Of a stretch of 21,782 nucleotides of DNA, positions 1 through 9,615 are shown one piece after another. The notes under the pieces were generated by a model, which worked only from the letters and a program-made list of their open reading frames with translations, made no database searches and had not been told where the DNA came from. Made by a program: the position numbers and the translations under genes. Every line of letters begins with the position of its first letter. Within the stretch, counting starts at the first letter, position 1. The DNA is from NIOZ-UU13 sp032250555 (GTDB lineage: Bacteria; Planctomycetota; Phycisphaerae; Sedimentisphaerales; Anaerobacaceae), in assembly GCA_032250555.1 (NCBI GenBank), contig JAVVFI010000030.1, positions 1 to 21,782 on the forward strand, written 5' to 3'.

Positions 1-1238
1 GTATTTGCCATTTTAAGTGTGCCGGGAGAATATGTCGCAGATCCCTGGGGGAGTGCTCCGGCGGCATTGTCCACTTCATCAAAAGTTTCACCGAAGTACA
101 CGTGATGCAATTTCGCACCAAAGCCCGGTGTCCATTTAAGGCTGTCATCTACACCTACAGACTCTGCGCCATCTGCCGGGTCTGGAATATATGCTTTCTT
201 GGGGGGAATCATAAAGCTCCATACATCACCTTTCCAGGGACTATTCGGCTCAGCGTCATTGACTTCATCGATTCGCCAGTAGTAAGTTGTTCCCGGAACG
301 AGACCATCCGGATAAGCGAATCCGGGGAAGCCCGCAACTAAAAACGCGTCGGTCTGATTGCCCCGAAATGTACTTTCAGCACCGGCGTCAACATCGTCAA
401 AATTGTCACCCAAATAAACATCGTGCGAGACGGCATAATCACCCGCCCGCCAGGTGATGTTCAGCCATGTATCGTCATGTAAGGCACCGTCGGCAGGAAC
501 GGGGCCTGCGGCCTGAGGATTATTACCGAAACTACTTTGCCCGGCATTACCCAGGATTAATATTTCATCGGAAGTGAGGGGGACATCCCAGATGGCGACG
601 GTCGATACATTGATAGGAGCGTCATCGCCGTCCTGGTTATTGCCGGCGGCAAACAGCAGAAGCGTATCGTCAAGACTGAAACGACCGTCGATTCCCTGCT
701 GGTTTCCCTTGAATATTTCAACACCATCGACATAAATATCATGTCGGACGCCGTTATCGACCACTACGACCATGCGATACCATGTGTCTGCTTTGGTGGT
801 AAAACCAGAAGCGCCGGAATAACCAACGGCACCGATTCCGATCGCGCCGGACGAATTAATGGTCCAGTCGGCATCACTGGCGTTGGTCGGGTCGGTCTGA
901 AAGAGATCGTTGTAACCGTTGGGAGGATCGGACAGACTGCTGGGCGGGAAGCTGAAATCAATGAGCAGGGTCCATTCGTTAACTTTGGCTCCGCCGCCAT
1001 TGGGGGCGATACCATGCGTGCATATGAAGTAACTGCCTTCGCCAATAGCCATGGCACCATCTTCGTCACTGACGCCCGTGACATTCAGAGCTGAGCCGAT
1101 TAGTTCCAGGGGGGCTCCGACCGCAGCACTAATTGGATTAGGCGCATTGAATTCCCACACACCTGTCGGTTCGGGAACAGCAGCCTGTACCTGCAGCGTC
1201 AACGTCACAATCAAGAACCAAAAACTAAGCCTTTTCAT
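1..1238 (-). CDS. Secreted LamG-domain protein with Ig/Fn3-like repeats (3' end missing)
   Basis: The reading frame is open from an ATG at 1238 to the left edge, about 412 codons, so the C-terminus is missing. A GAGGAGAG ribosome binding site lies about 7 bases before the ATG. The first ~21 residues (MKRLSFWFLIVTLTLQVQAA) are a typical signal peptide. Residues ~25-190 read as a LamG/concanavalin-A-like jelly roll, with features such as WTLLIDFSFP, DTWYRMVVVVDNG, DIYVDGVEIFKG and a final VAIWDVPLTSDEI strand. Two repeats of about 95 residues follow, each opening with a proline-rich PxPADGA-type boundary and carrying HDVYLGDNFDDVDAG or HHVYFGETFDEVDNA; they resemble Ig/Fn3-like modules. Such proteins are common among planctomycete secreted proteins and probably bind extracellular polysaccharide. 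No catalytic motif is visible in the part present. Divergent from the CotH gene at 1607. Confidence 0.85.
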   Translation of the reverse strand, partial: MKRLSFWFLIVTLTLQVQAAVPEPTGVWEFNAPNPISAAVGAPLELIGSALNVTGVSDEDGAMAIGEGSYFICTHGIAPNGGGAKVNEWTLLIDFSFPPSSLSDPPNGYNDLFQTDPTNASDADWTINSSGAIGIGAVGYSGASGFTTKADTWYRMVVVVDNGVRHDIYVDGVEIFKGNQQGIDGRFSLDDTLLLFAAGNNQDGDDAPINVSTVAIWDVPLTSDEILILGNAGQSSFGNNPQAAGPVPADGALHDDTWLNITWRAGDYAVSHDVYLGDNFDDVDAGAESTFRGNQTDAFLVAGFPGFAYPDGLVPGTTYYWRIDEVNDAEPNSPWKGDVWSFMIPPKKAYIPDPADGAESVGVDDSLKWTPGFGAKLHHVYFGETFDEVDNAAGALPQGSATYSPGTLKMAN

Positions 1239-1606
1239 AACTCTCTCCTCATATAGTATAAGTTAAGGATATTAAGTACTGATCTTCGATAGATCAGTCT
1301 GTTTTTACTTAGTTCTGCAAGAGCTAAATCGTTGTATATAGAACTGACTTTTCCTATTTGCACGGTTAACAAACATAACTATCTTCATACACTAATGATA
1401 ATCATACGATATATCCCTTAAAATAACAAGAGATTCTAATTTCAAAGCCACTTTGCTTAAAATTTGCACGAGAACATGATTTTATATGCCTCGCTGGGAA
1501 CTCACAGCTTAAAACCGCCGAAATAATAATTTAGTGGAAACACCGGGCTGTTTTTAGTACTATATACAGGTAATTATTCAAATATTTATGAGGATGGTTG
1601 TTTTAA
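1239..1606. other. Divergent intergenic region without a gene
   Basis: This 368-base AT-rich stretch separates two divergent secreted-protein genes, so it should carry promoters for both. I see no coding frame with a ribosome binding site and no hexamer pair close enough to consensus to call. The one clear structure is the hairpin at 1278-1298. Confidence 0.5.
1278..1298. repeat. Perfect 8-bp inverted repeat in the LamG gene leader
   Basis: ACTGATCT at 1278-1285 and AGATCAGT at 1291-1298 are exact inverse complements around a 5-base loop. On the plus strand it is followed by CTGTTTTT, so it would look like a weak intrinsic terminator in that direction, although no plus-strand gene lies upstream. 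On the minus strand it sits about 40-60 bases before the LamG start codon, where it could be a leader hairpin or an operator. The structure is seen directly; its function is not known. Confidence 0.5.
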
Positions 1607-4600
1607 GTGTACAAATCAGAGAAAATCTCATTAATCACCCTGATATTGGCTTTTTTTCTTATCGGTTCGGCATCTGCAGTCTGCCCATCCGGCGATTTGA
1701 ATGGCGACTGCTACGTCGATATGCTCGACATTCAAATCTTCGCTGAGCAGTGGCTTGAGCCCTCCGATCCTGACTCAGAGCCAAATTATGCGGATTTCGA
1801 TGGCGTCAACGGTGTAGATATGTCCGATTTCGGCCTGCTTACACAAAATTGGCACCAGGGGGGGCATCCTCTTGTAATCAACGAGTTTATGGCCTCCAAC
1901 AGTAAATCTTTCGCTGACCCACAGGGGGACTATGATGACTGGGTCGAAATCTATAACTCCGGGAACTACACTGTTGATCTCGAGGGTATGTATCTGACAG
2001 ACGATATAGACACCCCAACAAAGTGGAGGATCCACAGTGATACCCGGGGGGAAACAGCCATTGTACCGGGGGGCTATCTTGTAATATGGGCCGATGGCGA
2101 GACCACGAGCACCGGCCTGCATGCCAACTTCAAACTAAGCGCCGACGGCGAGGAAATCGCCCTGTTCGGTTCCGACGGAAGCACTCTTATCGACATTGTT
2201 TCCTTTCCCGAGCAGGCCGGCGATATCTCATTCGGCCGCTATCCCAATGCAGGTGAACATTTTCGATTTCTTTCGGAACCAACACCGGCGGCGGAAAACA
2301 GCAGTGTATATTTAGGCGATGTCTCCACGCCGAAGTTCAGCCACAAACGCGGTTTTTACACTGCTCCATTCTCTGTTACAATCGCCGCTGAAACCAAAGG
2401 CGCCGTAATATATTATACCATCGACGGCAGTGAGCCATACAATTTCGATACAAGCGGCCGCAGCCGGTCCCCGGGGGGTATGATCTACAGCGTTCCTATT
2501 ATCATCAATAAAACCACTTGCCTACGGGCCAAAGCAATCAAGCCAAGCTATAAACCTTCAGATATTAAAACACATACATATATAATGAACGCCAGCGATG
2601 CTCACAGGTCACTGCCGGTGATCTCCCTCGTTGGCGATGATAGAAAAACCTTTTACGAACCGGACGGCGTAATGGCCATAGTGGGCGGAGCCTATGTCAA
2701 CAACGGTCAATGGTCCGCCACCACACCGGGTAGTTACAACAATCCGATGCACCGGGGAATGGCATACGAACGTCCCGTATCTTTTGAGTGGATGAAACCG
2801 GAAAGCCGAGGTCGAGGCCGCACTCCGCAGCAGACTACCCCAGACCTCCAGATAGACTGCGGCCTGCGCGTGCACGGAAGCAACTATATGCGCCCGCGCT
2901 ATACCCGCAGCGATGGAGTGTGGAGCGGCAACTCCAAATACAGTCTCAGGCTTTACTTCCGCAACAGATACGGCGACAGCCGGCTTAATTATCCGCTGTT
3001 TCCTTTTGAAGTCCAGGAATTCAAGAGTATCGTTCTCCGGGGAGGCCATAACGACAGGACCAATCCTTTCATCAAGGACGAGCTGCAAAGACGCCTGCAC
3101 AAGGATATGGGTAATGTCGCCAGTGTCGGTACTATGGCAAATCTATTTATAAATGGCCAGTACAAAGGATTTTTCAATCCCTGTGAACATATTAAAAGCG
3201 AATTCTGCCAGCAATGGTACAAAAGCGACAAAGACTGGGACATCATGACAATGAACGGAGTCCGTGACGGCGATGCCGTGTCATTTAACGCGATGATCGA
3301 TTATGCCCGCAACAACAACCTCGCCAACGATATACATTATCAATACATCAGCGAGCGACTTGATATCCCCGCATTCGTCGATTACCTCATCCTCCAACTC
3401 TGGTCCGGCAACTGGGACTGGCCGCAAAACAACTGGTCGGCCGCAAGCGAACGCTCCGAGGAGGGAAAGTGGAGATTTTTCATCTGGGACATAGAAGGCG
3501 GAATGTATCCCGACAGGCTCAATACGGTTTTTTTTGATAGTCTCAATTCTCAGGGAAACGCCAACGGATATTTGTATCGCGCCCTCAAGGTCAACAACAA
3601 CTTCAAACAAATCTTCGCCGACCGAATAAACAAACATTTCTATAACAACGGTGCACTATCGGCAGAAAATATTACCAACCGCTTCTTAGAGCTTCAGGAC
3701 CAGATGTCGGGTGTCATCCCCAATATGAATACGTATGTTATCGATACATGGGTGCCGAACCGGCTTGATATCTTTTTGGCCGCCTGCATTAAGGAAGGCC
3801 TGTTTACTGTTGCCGGCCCAACATTCCAAATAAACGACCTTGACCAGCACGGCGGCTATATTTCAACCTCCGACACTCTGACAATAAGCAGTTCGGGCAG
3901 ATTTAATACACTTTATTATACTCTTGACGGCTCCGACCCGCGATTCCAGGGCGTGCCTCAGCAGAATGCCAACGTCACTACTCTTGTTTATGAGAATGAC
4001 GATAAGCGAGTATATGTTTCTTCACGCTCATCGAGCGACATCTGGAAAGAACCCGGAGTTTTTAACGATTCCAGATGGCTGGAATCTGTTGGAGGCCCGG
4101 GCGGTGTCGGCTACGACATAAATTCAAGTTACTCACACTTTATCACACTTGACCTCGAAGAAGAGATGTACGACAAAAATGCCGCCTGTTACATCCGTAT
4201 CCCATTTACCCTCGCTGACCGTCAGAGCGGTTATGACTCAATGGCGCTGAACATTCGCTATGACGACGGCTTTATCGCATACCTCAACGGCGTCGAGGTT
4301 GCCAGACGCAATTTCCTCGGCACTCCGGCCGCGAGTTCCAGCGCCAACCAGGACCGTCCAAATAGCGAAGCCTTCAACTTTGAATACATCGACATATCTG
4401 ATTTCCTCGGCGAGCTGCAGACGGGTAATAATCTTTTAGCCATCCAGGGGCTGAATTTCTCCCATACAAGTTCCGAGTTTCTTATCTCCGCCGAGCTGGT
4501 TGCCGGCAAAAGCACCTCCACTCCCGACGACAATGACAACGGTGACATTACAACCGGCGTGCTTTTGTATGACGGGCCAATCAATTTGACACATAGCGCC

Positions 4601-6166
4601 CATGTAAAAGCACAAATTTTGAATGGACGCTCATGGAGCGCCCTGACTGAAGCAACATTCGCAATAGGCCAATTAACTGACAACCTTAGCATTACGGAGA
4701 TTATGTATAATCCATATGATCCGAACACCGAGTATGTTGAGCTTCAGAATGTCGGGGGCGAAACGATTAATCTGAATTTGGTTAAATTCACAAACGGTAT
4801 TGATTTTACCTTCCCGAACATGGAGCTTGCAGCCAACGAATATACCGTAGTAGTTCAGGACCGAGAAGCTTTTGAAACAAGATACGGCCAAAGGATTAAC
4901 ATAGCCGGGCAATACACGGGCAAATTAAATAACGCCGGAGAACGAATAAGACTGGAAGATGCTGTCGGCCAAACTATTTTGGACTTCGACTACAAAGACG
5001 GCTGGCGATCAATTACCGATGGTGACGGTTTTTCTTTGACAGTTATAGATCCTGCCACCACGGATCCATACGACTGGAACGAGAAGAACTCCTGGCGCGG
5101 GAGTGCTTATCTCAGCGGTTCACCAGGTGCAGATGACAGCGGTATTCTTCCCGATCCAGGTGCTGTGGTCATTAACGAGATACTGGCTCATTCACATGCT
5201 GATGCTGCGGACTGGATAGAGCTGCATAATACTACCGACACTGCTATCAATATTGGCGGCTGGTTCCTTAGTGACAGCAGCTCTGATCTCATGAAATATC
5301 AGATTGATCCAGGAACAATAATTGCTCCGGATGGATATATTGTTTTCTATGAAGACCAGCATTTCAGGAACATAGCTGCCCCGGGTTCTTATCAGCCATT
5401 TTCCCTGAGCGAGAATGGTGAAAGGTTATATCTAAGCTCCGCCGAAGGAGTTATTTTAACAGGCTATCGACAGGTAGAGGATTTCGGCGGTTCAGAGACC
5501 GGCGTATCGTTTGGCAGACACTATAAGCCCAGCACCGGCAACTACAACTTCGTACCGATGTCTGAGAATACTCCGGGCTCAGCTAATGCCAATCCAAAGA
5601 TCGGCCCGATAGTTATCAACGAGATTATGTACAATCCATCCTGGCCTGACGGCGGCTCATACACTAATGACCAGTATGAATATGTAGAGCTTCACAACAT
5701 CAGCAATGAACCTGTTGCTTTATATAATTATGAGACTTCCCAGCCGTGGAAGTTTACAGATGGTATTGATTTTATCTTTCCTGCTGATGTTCCTGTTACG
5801 ATACCTGCCGGGGGATATTTGTTGGTAGTCAAGGATCCTGAGGCTTTTGTATGGCGGTATCCCGCAGTTCCTGTTGAGAAGATTCTTGGTCCATACAGCG
5901 GCAGCTTGAACAATTCCGGCGAGAGGCTGGAGCTTTCTATGCCGGGTGACGTAGATGAGTCCGGCACACTTTATTATATTCGCGTTGACAGAGTCACTTA
6001 CAGTGATGGATCTCATCCTGAGAATTCTCCCGATGGAGTTGACCACTGGCCGACAGCCCCGAATGACGGTTGGTTATCTTTGTCCCGCGTTTCCGGGCAA
6101 AACTACGGTAACGATCCATATAACTGGACGGCCTCTGCTCCATCGCCAGGAGCCGTCAATCCATAA
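1607..6166 (+). CDS. Secreted CotH-kinase / lamin-tail / chitobiase-C protein with N-terminal dockerin-like repeats
   Basis: A 1519-residue exported protein. The GTG start follows GAGGA at 1590-1594; nearby ATGs at 1588 and 1594 are out of frame. Domains by eye: signal peptide 1-24; paired dockerin-like calcium loops 27-84 (GDLNGDCYVDMLD, then a degenerate ADFDGVNGVDMSDF); lamin-tail domain 88-230 (VINEFMAS, DDWVEIYNSG); chitobiase-C-like domain 240-325 (YYTIDGSEP); CotH-type kinase region 335-690 (ISLVGDD, LFINGQYKGFFNPCEHI, WRFFIWDIEGGM); a second chitobiase-C-like domain starting at 738 (YYTLDGSDP) that seems interrupted by a jelly roll at ~800-965 and resumes at ~985-1020; then three more lamin-tail domains at ~1027-1150, 1186-1320 and 1333-1510, each opening with a (V)INEI or ITEIMYN motif. 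CotH proteins include atypical secreted protein kinases. Whether this one is active is not established. No C-terminal anchor is visible. Confidence 0.88.
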   Translation: MYKSEKISLITLILAFFLIGSASAVCPSGDLNGDCYVDMLDIQIFAEQWLEPSDPDSEPNYADFDGVNGVDMSDFGLLTQNWHQGGHPLVINEFMASNSKSFADPQGDYDDWVEIYNSGNYTVDLEGMYLTDDIDTPTKWRIHSDTRGETAIVPGGYLVIWADGETTSTGLHANFKLSADGEEIALFGSDGSTLIDIVSFPEQAGDISFGRYPNAGEHFRFLSEPTPAAENSSVYLGDVSTPKFSHKRGFYTAPFSVTIAAETKGAVIYYTIDGSEPYNFDTSGRSRSPGGMIYSVPIIINKTTCLRAKAIKPSYKPSDIKTHTYIMNASDAHRSLPVISLVGDDRKTFYEPDGVMAIVGGAYVNNGQWSATTPGSYNNPMHRGMAYERPVSFEWMKPESRGRGRTPQQTTPDLQIDCGLRVHGSNYMRPRYTRSDGVWSGNSKYSLRLYFRNRYGDSRLNYPLFPFEVQEFKSIVLRGGHNDRTNPFIKDELQRRLHKDMGNVASVGTMANLFINGQYKGFFNPCEHIKSEFCQQWYKSDKDWDIMTMNGVRDGDAVSFNAMIDYARNNNLANDIHYQYISERLDIPAFVDYLILQLWSGNWDWPQNNWSAASERSEEGKWRFFIWDIEGGMYPDRLNTVFFDSLNSQGNANGYLYRALKVNNNFKQIFADRINKHFYNNGALSAENITNRFLELQDQMSGVIPNMNTYVIDTWVPNRLDIFLAACIKEGLFTVAGPTFQINDLDQHGGYISTSDTLTISSSGRFNTLYYTLDGSDPRFQGVPQQNANVTTLVYENDDKRVYVSSRSSSDIWKEPGVFNDSRWLESVGGPGGVGYDINSSYSHFITLDLEEEMYDKNAACYIRIPFTLADRQSGYDSMALNIRYDDGFIAYLNGVEVARRNFLGTPAASSSANQDRPNSEAFNFEYIDISDFLGELQTGNNLLAIQGLNFSHTSSEFLISAELVAGKSTSTPDDNDNGDITTGVLLYDGPINLTHSAHVKAQILNGRSWSALTEATFAIGQLTDNLSITEIMYNPYDPNTEYVELQNVGGETINLNLVKFTNGIDFTFPNMELAANEYTVVVQDREAFETRYGQRINIAGQYTGKLNNAGERIRLEDAVGQTILDFDYKDGWRSITDGDGFSLTVIDPATTDPYDWNEKNSWRGSAYLSGSPGADDSGILPDPGAVVINEILAHSHADAADWIELHNTTDTAINIGGWFLSDSSSDLMKYQIDPGTIIAPDGYIVFYEDQHFRNIAAPGSYQPFSLSENGERLYLSSAEGVILTGYRQVEDFGGSETGVSFGRHYKPSTGNYNFVPMSENTPGSANANPKIGPIVINEIMYNPSWPDGGSYTNDQYEYVELHNISNEPVALYNYETSQPWKFTDGIDFIFPADVPVTIPAGGYLLVVKDPEAFVWRYPAVPVEKILGPYSGSLNNSGERLELSMPGDVDESGTLYYIRVDRVTYSDGSHPENSPDGVDHWPTAPNDGWLSLSRVSGQNYGNDPYNWTASAPSPGAVNP

Positions 6167-6176
6167 CATCACAAAT

Positions 6177-6200
6177 AAGGTCAGGTTGCATAATGACCTT
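6177..6200 (+). terminator. Inverted repeat after the CotH gene, possible weak terminator
   Basis: AAGGTCA (6177-6183) and TGACCTT (6194-6200) form a perfect 7-bp stem with a 10-base loop, starting 11 bases after the stop codon. It is not followed by a T-run (the next bases are TGATAAACAC), so it is not a classical intrinsic terminator. It may stabilise the mRNA 3' end or act as a weak stop before the propeller gene. Confidence 0.35.
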
Positions 6201-6301
6201 TGATAAACACAAAAAAACTGGCTTTTTCAATTCTGCTTTGTTAATCTATGGAAAACAAAGCTGTACGGCATTCTCAAGTGCCTTGAAATGAGGAGTGTCA
6301 G

Positions 6302-9300
6302 ATGTATAAATACATTTCTTTATTCGTCCTGTCAGTTTTCGTTTATTCCGGAATCACCAAAGCTGAAGACTGGCCCACCTTTATGCACGACAACCAAAGA
6401 AGCGGTGTTACTTCCGAGCAGCTTCAACCGCCCCTGAGCGAATCATGGGTTTTCAAATCGGCTCATCAGCCGCAACCTGCATGGCCGCTTCCGGCAAAGC
6501 AGGATTTCTGGCACCGTCACTATAACCTAAGGGCCACAGCAGCTTATGACCGGGCATTCCATGTTGTCGGAGCCGGTGATATGATATTTTTCGGCTCATC
6601 GGCGGACGATAAAGTTTATGCGCTAGACGCACAGACCGGTCAGGAACGCTGGGCATTCTTCACCGAGGCTCCGGTCCGGCTGGCACCTTCGGTATCGGGC
6701 AATAAAGTGTACGTCGGTTCTGATGATGGCTATGTCTATTGCCTCTCGTGTGATAACGGCTCGCTGATATGGAAGTACAAGGCCGCCGAGAATGAGCGCA
6801 TGATTCCGGGCAATGAACGAATAATATCAAGCTGGCCGGTACGAACAGGCATATTAATAGATAAGGGAAATCTGTACAGTACCGCCGGCTTGTTTCCCAA
6901 TCAGCAAGCGTTTCTGCTGGCGCTCGATGCCGAAGACGGTTCGGTAAAATGGAAGCAGGAAATCGAAGTCTCACCACAGGGTTATATGTTAGCTTCGGAC
7001 AAGCAGTTGTATGTCCCGACAGGACGAACAAATCCGGCGATTTTTGCCCGGGCAGACGGCAGGTTATTAGGACAATTACCCAGCGCCGGGGGAACCTTCG
7101 CGCTGTTGGCACAGGACGTGCTTGTCACCGGACCCGGCCGGGGTTCGAAAGAGCTTAACGCCGCCGACGTTAATACGCAGTACAAAATCGCAACATTCGA
7201 TGGTTTAAGCATGTTGGTGAACAGCTCAATTGCATATACGCTAAGCGAAAAGAAACTCTCATCCTTTAATCGGAACCTGTATCTCGAATTGTCGAGAGAA
7301 CGAAATAAATTAAGCGACCACTCTAAAAAGCTCAGAGACCTGTTAAAAAAAGCAGACAAAGATACAGACGAAGCAAAGCAATTGATTGAGAACTTACGTA
7401 CTATCACAAATCAAATCAGCGAGTTGTCAAAGAAAATGAAGGACTGTTACCTGTGGACAGTTGATTGTGATTACCCGCACTCGATGATTATGGCGGATGA
7501 TGTCCTTTTCCTGGGTGGAGAGAACAAGATCGCCGCCTACAATTCTCAAAACGGCAGCGTTATCTGGACCGCTCCTGTTGAAGGCAACGCATTCGGCTTG
7601 AGTTTGTGTCATGGGGCTCTCTATGTCAGTACGGACAAAGGCCAAATACACTGTTTTAGAAGCGACATGAAAACCGGCACAACAGTGATAGCCACTCAAA
7701 CACAGACTAATCCTTATCCGAATGATTCTCTTACGAAACTATATGCCCGGGCGGCGAAGCTCTTAACCGAACAAACAGGCATCACAAAGGGATACAGCCT
7801 CGTTCTTGATAACGGGCAGGGAAGACTGGCTTATGCACTTGCCCAAAAGACCGACCTTAAGATAATTGGTGTTGAAAAAGACTCAGGCCAGGTAACAGCC
7901 GCACGCACCGCGCTCGACAAGGCCGGACTTTATGGCAGAGTTGCTGTTCATCAACAAGATTCTGCAAAACTGCATTACACACAATACTTCGCTAACCTTA
8001 TCACATCAGATGAGGCACTGAGAACAGGTGAGCTTCCTTCGTCGCCGGAGGAAGTGTTTAAGGTGCTCAGGCCTTATGGCGGAACTATCGCTCTGGTCTT
8101 GCCGGTTGATAATTTCAACCGGCAAAAACTTCAAACATGGGGGCGGCCATTTCTGAACGACTGGAATATACTCAATATGGGTGAAATTGTATTGGCATGG
8201 GCCAGTCGTAAAGAGCTTGAAGGCGCAGGAGAATGGACACACATTTACGCAGAACCAGGTAATACTACCTGTAGCCAGGATACAATCGTCAAGGGTGACA
8301 TGGCTATTCAGTGGTTTGGGAGGCCCGGGCCAAGATATATGATTGACCGTCACCACCGCAATATACCGCCTCTTGTTAAAGACGGGCGACTATTCGCTCC
8401 AGGCGATAATGTGGTTTTTGCCGTAGATGCCTACAACGGAACAATCGAGTGGAAAATCGAGGTCCCCAATTCACGACGTCTTGGGGCATTTCTGGATTGC
8501 GGCAGTATGGCGGTGGACGAAAAGTTTCTGTATTTGGCCGCAGAAGACAAATGCCACGCTTTCAACGTTGAAACCGGTCAGCGCCGTATTCCTTACAAAT
8601 TACCTCAACTGATCAAATCCGAACCGCGCGAGTGGGGCTTCGTCGCATACACGGATAAGATACTTTTCGGAAGCGGCCGAAGAAAAGGAGCCTCCTATAC
8701 AGAGACCAGCTATGAGGCGGACGATTCGCTCTGGTACAGAGATATGAAGGTGGTAGTAAGTGATTATCTATTCGCAATGGACAAGACAAGACGGCGGCTG
8801 CTTTGGAAATACAAAAGCGGGCTTATCCTGAACACTACTATTGCCATAGGCGGAGGTCGAATATACTTCATCGAAACCAACAGCCCGAAAGCCCTGGCCG
8901 ACACACTTGGGCGGATGCCCGTCAAAACATTATTCGATGGCAGTGACCAGTATCTGGTTGCTCTTGATACCGAGACTGGTGAGGTACTTTTCAAAGAAAA
9001 AATCGATGTCAGTAATTTTAAAGAGCCCGTCTATATTAATTATGCAAAAGATATACTTCTTATAAGCGGTTCCAGACTCGATGGGCGAGCTATCCACTAT
9101 TATTACAACGGTCATGATGCGCGATCCGGCAAACTCCTCTGGCAGGCAGACCATAATACCAATCTCGCTATCGATGGCAGTCATGGTGAATATAATCGTC
9201 ATCCGACGATTATTGACGAATCGGTTTATGCCTGGCCTTATAAGTACGACCTGAAGACGGGCAAAAAAATCGAAGGCTGGGAATTTAACCGTCAGGGGCA

Positions 9301-9532
9301 CGGCTGCGGGGGAGTCTCGGCATCGGGACAATGTTTGTTCTGGAGAGGCGGGAACCCATGGATGTATGACCTTGGGCCGGACGGAGGGCCGCGCCAGCTC
9401 AACAAAGTCTCACGACCAGGCTGCTGGATCAATATTATTCCAGCCGGCGGGCTTGTTCTTATTCCTGAAAGCAGCTCGGGTTGTACCTGCAGCTTTCCCA
9501 TACAGACTTCAATGGCCTTTGTTCCTAAATAG
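6302..9532 (+). CDS. Secreted PQQ-like beta-propeller protein with coiled-coil and methyltransferase-like insert
   Basis: A 1076-residue protein; the ATG is preceded by GAGGAG at a good distance. Signal peptide 1-21 (MYKYISLFVLSVFVYSGITK, then AEDWPTFMHD). PQQ/BamB-type blades at ~85-270 and 390-455 (KVYALDAQTGQERWAFF, DDGYVYCLSCDNGSLIWKY). A charged coiled coil at ~320-382 lies between these blades. Residues ~475-640 resemble a class I SAM-dependent methyltransferase: VLDNGQGRLAYALA takes the place of motif I, IIGVEKDSGQVTAARTAL is the strand-2 region, and VLRPYGGTIALVLP resembles the late motif. Motif I lacks the usual GxGxG. After a conserved-looking block at 643-686 (EWTHIYAEPGNT, QWFGRPGPRYM) more blades run to ~1060, and the protein ends CTCSFPIQTSMAFVPK. 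This order of domains is, to my knowledge, found in planctomycetes. Function unknown. It lies downstream of, and is possibly co-transcribed with, the CotH gene. Confidence 0.85.
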   Translation: MYKYISLFVLSVFVYSGITKAEDWPTFMHDNQRSGVTSEQLQPPLSESWVFKSAHQPQPAWPLPAKQDFWHRHYNLRATAAYDRAFHVVGAGDMIFFGSSADDKVYALDAQTGQERWAFFTEAPVRLAPSVSGNKVYVGSDDGYVYCLSCDNGSLIWKYKAAENERMIPGNERIISSWPVRTGILIDKGNLYSTAGLFPNQQAFLLALDAEDGSVKWKQEIEVSPQGYMLASDKQLYVPTGRTNPAIFARADGRLLGQLPSAGGTFALLAQDVLVTGPGRGSKELNAADVNTQYKIATFDGLSMLVNSSIAYTLSEKKLSSFNRNLYLELSRERNKLSDHSKKLRDLLKKADKDTDEAKQLIENLRTITNQISELSKKMKDCYLWTVDCDYPHSMIMADDVLFLGGENKIAAYNSQNGSVIWTAPVEGNAFGLSLCHGALYVSTDKGQIHCFRSDMKTGTTVIATQTQTNPYPNDSLTKLYARAAKLLTEQTGITKGYSLVLDNGQGRLAYALAQKTDLKIIGVEKDSGQVTAARTALDKAGLYGRVAVHQQDSAKLHYTQYFANLITSDEALRTGELPSSPEEVFKVLRPYGGTIALVLPVDNFNRQKLQTWGRPFLNDWNILNMGEIVLAWASRKELEGAGEWTHIYAEPGNTTCSQDTIVKGDMAIQWFGRPGPRYMIDRHHRNIPPLVKDGRLFAPGDNVVFAVDAYNGTIEWKIEVPNSRRLGAFLDCGSMAVDEKFLYLAAEDKCHAFNVETGQRRIPYKLPQLIKSEPREWGFVAYTDKILFGSGRRKGASYTETSYEADDSLWYRDMKVVVSDYLFAMDKTRRRLLWKYKSGLILNTTIAIGGGRIYFIETNSPKALADTLGRMPVKTLFDGSDQYLVALDTETGEVLFKEKIDVSNFKEPVYINYAKDILLISGSRLDGRAIHYYYNGHDARSGKLLWQADHNTNLAIDGSHGEYNRHPTIIDESVYAWPYKYDLKTGKKIEGWEFNRQGHGCGGVSASGQCLFWRGGNPWMYDLGPDGGPRQLNKVSRPGCWINIIPAGGLVLIPESSSGCTCSFPIQTSMAFVPK

Positions 9533-9615
9533 ACTTATGAAACAAAAGTTTGAACCGAACAGGTTCTTTCGGTATAACTCTCTGAACTGATTCGTATATC
9601 GAACGTGGCAAAAGG

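Noticed and set aside
741..1094. 117-codon open frame on the plus strand
   Set aside because: It lies opposite the LamG gene, which has a signal peptide, a ribosome binding site and a clear jelly-roll pattern.
9555..9575. Possible ACCGAA/TTCGGT hairpin between the propeller and UroD-like genes
   Set aside because: Only 6 bp, competes with an overlapping GAACC/GGTTC pairing and has no T-run; not convincing as a terminator.
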